Position numbers and translations under genes: made by a program. The notes below the pieces were generated by a model, which saw nothing but the letters and a program-made list of their open reading frames with translations, was not told the DNA's origin and made no database searches. From Cinnamomum chago (lineage: Eukaryota > Streptophyta > Magnoliopsida > Laurales > Lauraceae), in NCBI GenBank assembly GCA_038049695.1, contig CP142452.1, forward strand, positions 68,453,501 to 68,517,500: 64,000 nt of DNA, given 5' to 3'. Numbering within the stretch: position 1 is the first letter of the stretch; each line of letters opens with the position of its first letter. Shown in pieces: positions 58,527 through 64,000 of this stretch.

Positions 58527-59156
58527 TTGGAGCCCAACCTGTATTGAAGCATTAGCAAGCTTGAGACCAGATATAGTGGAAAAAATGAATGACTGCACGA
58601 ACATTCATGACGCATATTGGGAAGCAATTCATGTGAAGCGGATGCTTAAAAGGTCTCATCTAGCAGAAGTTACGCCTCAAGAAGAGAAATCACCACAAAT
58701 AATGGTAGCTCATGTTGAAAAATCAGTGGCAGAAGATATTCATACTGTGAAGCAAGAGCAAGACACTGCTATGGGTAATGGTGATATACAGGTAGCTAGG
58801 GAAGAAACATCAGTTGTTGAAACTCCCCACATTAATTCTCACATTGATTTTGTATTCGGGGATCAACAATGGAAATTTGGAAATGAACAACGGCGGATAG
58901 TCAGAGATTGTGATTAAATGGTGCAGGTTCTATAAGTAAGGCATCCAACAGTTCAATTGTACATCAACACAAGTTTCAGCCATCACAAGCAGCTATACAT
59001 GGAGGTGTACATGGAAGCTGCACATAGACCAACAAATCGGAAGTTCGTCAGATTGATATTCAACTCAGGTGGACTTTTACCGAACTTGAGGTCGAGTTCT
59101 TTCCAAGCCAGGGAGAATGATGCAAATGGACCTCAAAGGCCACATTTGTAGGGGCC

Positions 59157-60318
59157 ATGGAAGAAAATATCGGCCGATACGAAGCGTATCGGCCGATATA
59201 TCGGCCGTATCGGCCTTGTACAAAGAATTTATCGGCGCTACGGGTGTATCGCACCCGTATCGGCCGATACTTTAGTGTATCGGCCGATACGGGCCGATAC
59301 GTACCGTATCGGCCCATACACGTGGGGGGGGGTTATAAAACCCCCCCTTTTGGACTTTTTAGGGTTTTTTACCCTTGTCTTTGTTCTTTTCTGCTCTATG
59401 GTTGTTGTTTTCACCTCTTTGTGGTCCATCTTGCGTAAGTTCAAAGCATGGGGCTTTCAGCCCCAAAGAGCCGTCGGACAGCCCTCCGGGGCTCGGCCTC
59501 TTTATCAGTACTTTTCATATATTGAATGATCTATCATGAATGCATGCAACATATAATGTTTATGTTCATATTAAGCTAATTTTGATCACCAAAGTTTTAT
59601 GCTTAGGGTTAGGTCTCACCACAGTGACCCTAACAATTAAACACTGATATTTGGCTCTAATAGTACCATAATGATGTTTACATTACATATTGTTCAAATG
59701 TATGAATATAAGTGTCTCCCAAATCCCTTTTGGTGGTGATCAAGGTATTCCTAATTTCCTATTTCTTTCACTAACTCTCTACTCCCTTTGTCATTTCTAA
59801 ATTGATGTTGAATGTTGATTGTTGATCACTTCATAGTTCATTCACTTGATTGAATTTGAACCTTGAATGCTGAAGTATTGAATCTATTGATATTTGATTG
59901 TTCAATGTTCACTAATGACCTAACTCTTAAGTCTTCTTAATTCTTATGCCTTTATTTCATGTTCTAATTTTTTTCTATTTAGCTTTCCATTACTTTTTAA
60001 GTTAACATGACTAAGAAACATGAATACATGTGAAAAAACTAATCATTACTATTATTTTCTATTTATACAGCGATACAGGACATCATATATTGAGGGCACC
60101 GCTACGCCCCCTTTTCTTACTTACTTTTGCAAAAGAACCACATTTTCTTTCATTTTACAATTTTCTGGATTTTCTGGAATTTTTTCAGATTTTTTTGGCG
60201 ATTTTTTAAAATCGCACCGCTACGCCGATACGTATCCCCGATACGCTACGTATCGCCCGCTTCGTATCGGTTTGGCAGCGGGCCGCTACGCCCGCCGCTA
60301 CCGATATTTTCATCCTTG
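59157..60318. mobile_element. Mutator-like MITE with CG-rich palindromic ends, nested in B's 3' LTR
   Basis: A 1162-bp insertion is flanked by the exact 9-bp duplication GTAGGGGCC (59148-59156, 60319-60327). Comparison with B's uninterrupted 5' LTR shows the empty site. Ends are ATGGAAGAAAATATCGG and, inward from the right, CAAGGATGAAAATATCGG. The terminal 150 bp on the left and about 100 bp on the right are packed with ATCGGCCGAT, CGTATCGG and GCTACG words. The middle is AT-rich and non-coding. The 9-bp duplication points to Mutator. Confidence 0.88.
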
Positions 60319-60898
60319 GTAGGGGCCTTATAGATTTTGGAAGTTTTCTATTTATCTAATTGTTATTAGTTACTAGTTTATTTGATGAGTTGTATTTAGG
60401 ATTAAGTTTCTAATTTTATTGTAATTAGGATAAGATTCTAGTTTCATAGTTTGTTTAGGTTTCTTAGGCCCTAAGATTTGTTTTTCTTATTTATATGGCA
60501 TTGTAGAAGATTATTTTCAGAGACTTTATTATTGAATAGACTCGTGTGTTTTTTCCCTCGGAGAGTTGCGCCCTCATGTTGAAATCTCTGTGGAGATAAT
60601 TTGAGGTGTCTGCGGACACGGTGCTTCGGCACTCCACGCAAGCCCTAACCTAGGGCTTGCATCAATCCATACCATATCCGTTCCTTCTCCACGGTAGCCG
60701 CATCGAAACCCATCCCTTTCCTCCTACCCAAAATCACCCTATCGTCCCAAACCCCATCCTGTCACCTAGAAGCCCCACCATTGATCCCTATAATCCTCCA
60801 TCCAAACTCGTTTCACCATCCTCGGTCATCATAGAGTCCACTTCACCGGAACCATAAGCCTAAGATCTCGAAATCCTAAATTCTAACCTACGGTACCC

Positions 60899-61485
60899 TG
60901 ATGTAGAGCAGGCTGCCACTCCACCAATGGTCCCACCCAGCATATTTTAGTAGCTTCCTAATTTTATTGTAATTAGGATTAGTATTCTAATTTATTTGGT
61001 TTCCTAGTTTAGTTGCTATTATTAGATTAGGTTTTCTTGGGCCCTAAGTTACTTTGCCTATTTATATTACATTGTAGAGATATTAATCTCATAAGTTGCG
61101 TAGATGCCGAAGCACGTGTCTATTAATCTCATAAGTTGCGTAGATGCCGAAGCACGTGTCAAAAACATCTCAAATTATCTCCGCAGAGATTTCTAACACT
61201 AGGTTTGACACCTCAAATTATCTCCGCAGAGATTTCTAATACTAGGAAAACCTCTCAAATGGAAAATCCCAATTTTATTTAACTCCAAATCTGAGATTAA
61301 TATCTCTACAATGTAATATAAATAGGCAAAGTAACTTAGGGCCCAAGAAAACCTAATCTAAATAATAGCAACTAAACTAGGAAACCAAATAAATTAGAAT
61401 ACTAATCCTAATTACAATAAAATTTGGAAGCTACTAAAATATGCTGGGTGGGACCATTGGTGGGGTGGTAGCCTGCTCTGCATCA
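60899..61485. mobile_element. Palindromic LTR-derived unit C inside A
   Basis: The left arm (60899-61095) is LTR sequence in + orientation starting TGATGTAGAGCAGGCT. The right arm (about 61290-61485) is the same LTR inverted, ending AGCCTGCTCTGCATCA. Between them lie two tandem 39-bp units (ATTAATCTCATAAGTTGCGT..., 61081 and 61120) and two inverted LTR-end units with CAAATTATCTCCGCAGAGAT. The 5-bp word TACCC flanks the whole (60894-60898, 61486-61490). The structure is non-coding and old. Confidence 0.82.
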
Positions 61486-63922
61486 TACCCCCACATCCCC
61501 AAACCAATCACTGGCCCCTAACCACCTTCCCCCATCCAAAGTCCATCCCATGCCTAGTTCAAGTTGTTCTCTGGTCATTTCACCTGATCTGACTTGTTTA
61601 AACCTGCCCACTATGTTTTAAAAGCCCACCAAACAACTCTCATCGGTTATGTCAGCAGAAGTCGGTAACAGTCAGTAGGAAGTTTAACCATGTTGACGGC
61701 CAAAACTTGTTATCTCGATATTAGGCACATCCGAGACTCGATTTTAGATCAGTTTTCGCCAGTGTGTTAATGGAGAGCAGATCTATCCATTAGGTCAATC
61801 ATATTTGTTTAGATTGTGTTTAAAAATAAATAAATATGGTGGTTCATCAAAAGAAGGTAGAAGTGGAGCCTTCATCCATGACCATGGAGGAATTGACCAG
61901 AACCGTTGTGGAATTAACGGAAAATGTTACTCAATTATCCACATCGATTGCTCAACTCTAACAAACTCTTTTAAGGATGGATATCAGATAGCAAATTTGG
62001 AAAATAATAAGCGTGGGGATGCTATTTGAGATGATGGAGGAAATATTCAGAATCAATGAGATCAACCGGCAATCAATGTTGATCGAGATTTATGAATTAA
62101 ACTCATAATTCCCGAATATGATGGAAAATTGAAGCTAGATGAATTTATGGATTGGTTAGTGTGTGTGGAAAATATTTTTGAACACAAACCAATCGCCGAG
62201 GGCCATAAAGTTACTTTGGTAGCAACTCGATTTTGCAATTATGTTGCGTTTTGGTGGGCCGAGATGCAAAAGAAAAAGCGGAACCAAAACATAGACCTCG
62301 TTGAGACATGCATTGAGATGAAAAATCTGTTGAAGCAAAAGTTCATTCCTGTCAATTATTCAAGAGCTACGTTCAGCCTTTTAAGACTTGAAACAAGGAT
62401 CCAGGATGGTCGTTGAGTACTATGAAGAATTCATGATAATGCAAGCTCATTGTGGCTTAAATGAGGCTGATGATGTGTTGGTTGACCAATATTTTCATGG
62501 GTTGAGAATTGATATATAACATATGCTTACATTCAAGAATTTTGATATAGTTGATGAGATCATCCAACATGCCATCAAGGTTGAGGATATTGCAAATTAT
62601 CAAGCCCGAAAATTTAATGCATCTAAAAGGGCTATGCATACGACCTCATCACTGCACGATTCTAAACTAAGTGGTTCGTCGGAAAAGTTTTCTCCAAGCC
62701 CGAAGGTCAGAATAGGATCACCTGCTTTCATTGTAAACAATAGGGGCATTGCGCATTGGAATGTCTAAAATGCATACACCTCATTGAGGACACAAATGAT
62801 GTGAAAGATAATTTAGATGATCCTAACAGTAATGACACAGGAAGTGGAGGAAGTAGGTCCCGAGGAGGGTCTTGAAGCTCCCATGGTCGTTAAAGAAACT
62901 ACGCCTACTGTTGAGAAGAAATGGTTGCGGAAAATTATTTTTCACTCAATAGGTATAGTACATTGACAACATTGCATAGTTGTGATTGATGGCGGAAGTG
63001 TTGAAAACATCATCTCTCAAAACTCTTGTTGATCGCTTTAAGCCGTGAAGGTTTATAAGCACAATCGTCCCTACTTTGTCAAATGGTTAATGACTGGCCC
63101 TGAAGTGCAAGTGTGACATACATGTCAAGTTACTTTTGCCATTGGTGAAGATTATAAATATACGGTTTAGTGTGATGTGCTATCAGTGGATAGTGGTGAT
63201 ATCTTGTTGGGTCGACCATGGATGTATGATAAAAATGACACTCATGGTATGCATGACAACATGCACACATTCATGCACGGTGGAAAGCAAGTCACACTCC
63301 ATCCAAAGAATCCAGAACTGAAGAAGAGAGCAAGAGCAAATGCTATAAAGGAAGTGCTTCACGTACACTATGTCTACATAGGCAACATGAAGAAGAACCA
63401 AGTTTGAGGTCAAACTCTTCTTTCAACCTGAGGGGAATGATGTAGAACGGATGATCCAAGTGTGGGGCCCAACAAAGTAGTTTAGGAATATTTTATTTTT
63501 ATTAATAGGTTTCTAATTTTATTGAAAGAGTTGTAATTAGGATAGTTTCTATTATTGGTTTGGGTTTTCTTAGGCCTTAAATTTGCTTTTCTTATTTATA
63601 TTGCATTGTAGTGATTTATTTCTCAGGCTTTGATTATTGAATAGTATTATTGTGGGTTTTTATCCCAGAGGTGTGTCCTCGTGTTGAAGTCTCTATGGAG
63701 ACGTGTTGAAGTGTTTGGGGATACGTGCTTTGGCACTCCACGCAGGCCCTGACCTTAGGGCTTGCATCACTGCTATGTACCAAATTCTTACCTAAAGGGC
63801 CTAATTGTGGTAAAAATCACTAGTTTTCTTGATGCCTTAACTCCTACTGATTTTTGCCCAAATATTGTATTATTCCCATTTTAGGTTCCTTACGTAATGC
63901 AAAAGGTAGGGTTCTCCATTTA

Positions 63923-64000
63923 GGGCCTGTTTGTTTGCATGTGTGGAGGAATAAAGGGGAGATGAATGTCAAATTATGGAAAAAGTAAAAGTGGGGTGTG
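63923..64000 (+). mobile_element. Left end of a Tourist-like element, cut by the window edge
   Basis: TTA (63920-63922) followed by GGGCCTGTTTGTTTGCATG matches the left terminal repeat of the Tourist/Harbinger units elsewhere in the window. The right end is beyond 64000, so it cannot be confirmed. Confidence 0.45.

Larger units (their letters stand above)
57093..60664 (+). mobile_element. Fossil LTR element B, nested in A
   Basis: LTRs are 57093-57456 and 59118-60664 (the second enlarged by the MITE at 59157-60318), both TGATG...GCATCA. The 5-bp duplication ATCCA flanks it (57088-57092, 60665-60669). It entered A about 60 bp behind A's primer site. The roughly 1.66-kb interior has no gag or pol resemblance, so it is a non-autonomous, LARD-like unit; part of that interior is an L1 insertion. 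Its LTR shares central blocks with those of A and C (GTAATTAGGAT, TTAGGTTT.CTTAGG..CCTAAG), so the three belong to related families. Interior content is otherwise unassigned. Confidence 0.9.
56699..63769 (+). mobile_element. Fossil LTR element A (Ty3/gypsy type), outer layer
   Basis: LTRs are 56699-57031 and 63439-63769, both TGATG...GCATCA. The 5-bp target duplication CTGCT flanks it exactly (56694-56698, 63770-63774). A tRNA-Met-type primer site (ATTGGTATTAGAGC) follows the left LTR. A GAGGGGAA purine tract precedes the right LTR. The interior right part carries gag-like (about 62100-62420), zinc-knuckle-like (about 62720) and protease-like (LLGRPWMYD, about 63200) remains. No reverse transcriptase or integrase is seen, so it depended on another element. 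The coding part is broken in several places. The LTRs differ at roughly a tenth of positions, so it is old. It contains element B and the palindrome C. Confidence 0.92.

Noticed and set aside
58396-58917. 173-codon frame as a captured host gene
   Set aside because: Its first third is L1 3' UTR and poly(A); the rest has no recognisable family and is not supported by splice signals.

Overview
This is nuclear DNA of a flowering plant. The evidence is spliced genes with GT-AG introns of 80 bp to several kb, very AT-rich spacers, and dense plant-type repeats: Tourist/Harbinger, hAT and Mutator-like elements, RTE and L1 LINEs, tRNA-derived SINEs and Ty3/gypsy LTR elements. I cannot name the species. 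Repeat density and intron size would suit a medium-to-large genome.

Host genes, all on the + strand except the tRNA: (1) the last exon of dephospho-CoA kinase (2318-2750), with upstream exons outside the window; (2) a complete 12-exon respiratory burst oxidase (RBOH, 15569-22524, 893 aa), with a probable 5'-leader intron; (3) a complete 7-exon gene for a 147-aa coiled-coil protein of unknown function (34799-38222), in which four successive exons encode an 18-residue repeat; (4) a tRNA-Thr(UGU) on the - strand (41141-41212); (5) the first three exons of a PRMT4/CARM1-type histone arginine methyltransferase (49594-54453), whose third intron runs off the right edge.

Layout. 1-2.3 kb: intron of the kinase gene, holding a LINE fragment. 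2.8-14.9 kb: gene-free spacer with a Tourist MITE, two copies of one SINE family, two hAT MITEs and several tandem repeats. 15-22.5 kb: RBOH, with two MITEs and an identical 71-bp tandem duplication in introns. 23.5-34.4 kb: a fossil chromovirus 3' half, an RTE LINE split by a probable solo LTR, and a large inverted-repeat element that holds a TRIM. 34.5-38.2 kb: coiled-coil gene. 40-46 kb: MITEs, the tRNA and its partial duplicate, and a nearly complete Harbinger transposon (42510-45899). 46-49 kb: tRNA-like tandem units, a minisatellite and two MITEs. 49.4-64 kb: PRMT4, whose intron 3 holds an LTR element that itself holds a second LTR element, which carries an L1 and a Mutator-like MITE. 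A palindromic LTR-derived unit also lies in the outer element. Nearly every layer has its own target-site duplication.

The host genes are unrelated in function (CoA synthesis, ROS signalling, translation, chromatin marking), so there is no operon-like logic. The window is best read as four protein genes and one tRNA set in layered transposon history. I found no convincing new biological system. The most unusual items are the nested stack in PRMT4 intron 3, the palindromic LTR unit with its own target duplication, the exon-matched 18-residue repeat, and a repeatedly occurring 20-bp palindrome in the 33-34 kb element.
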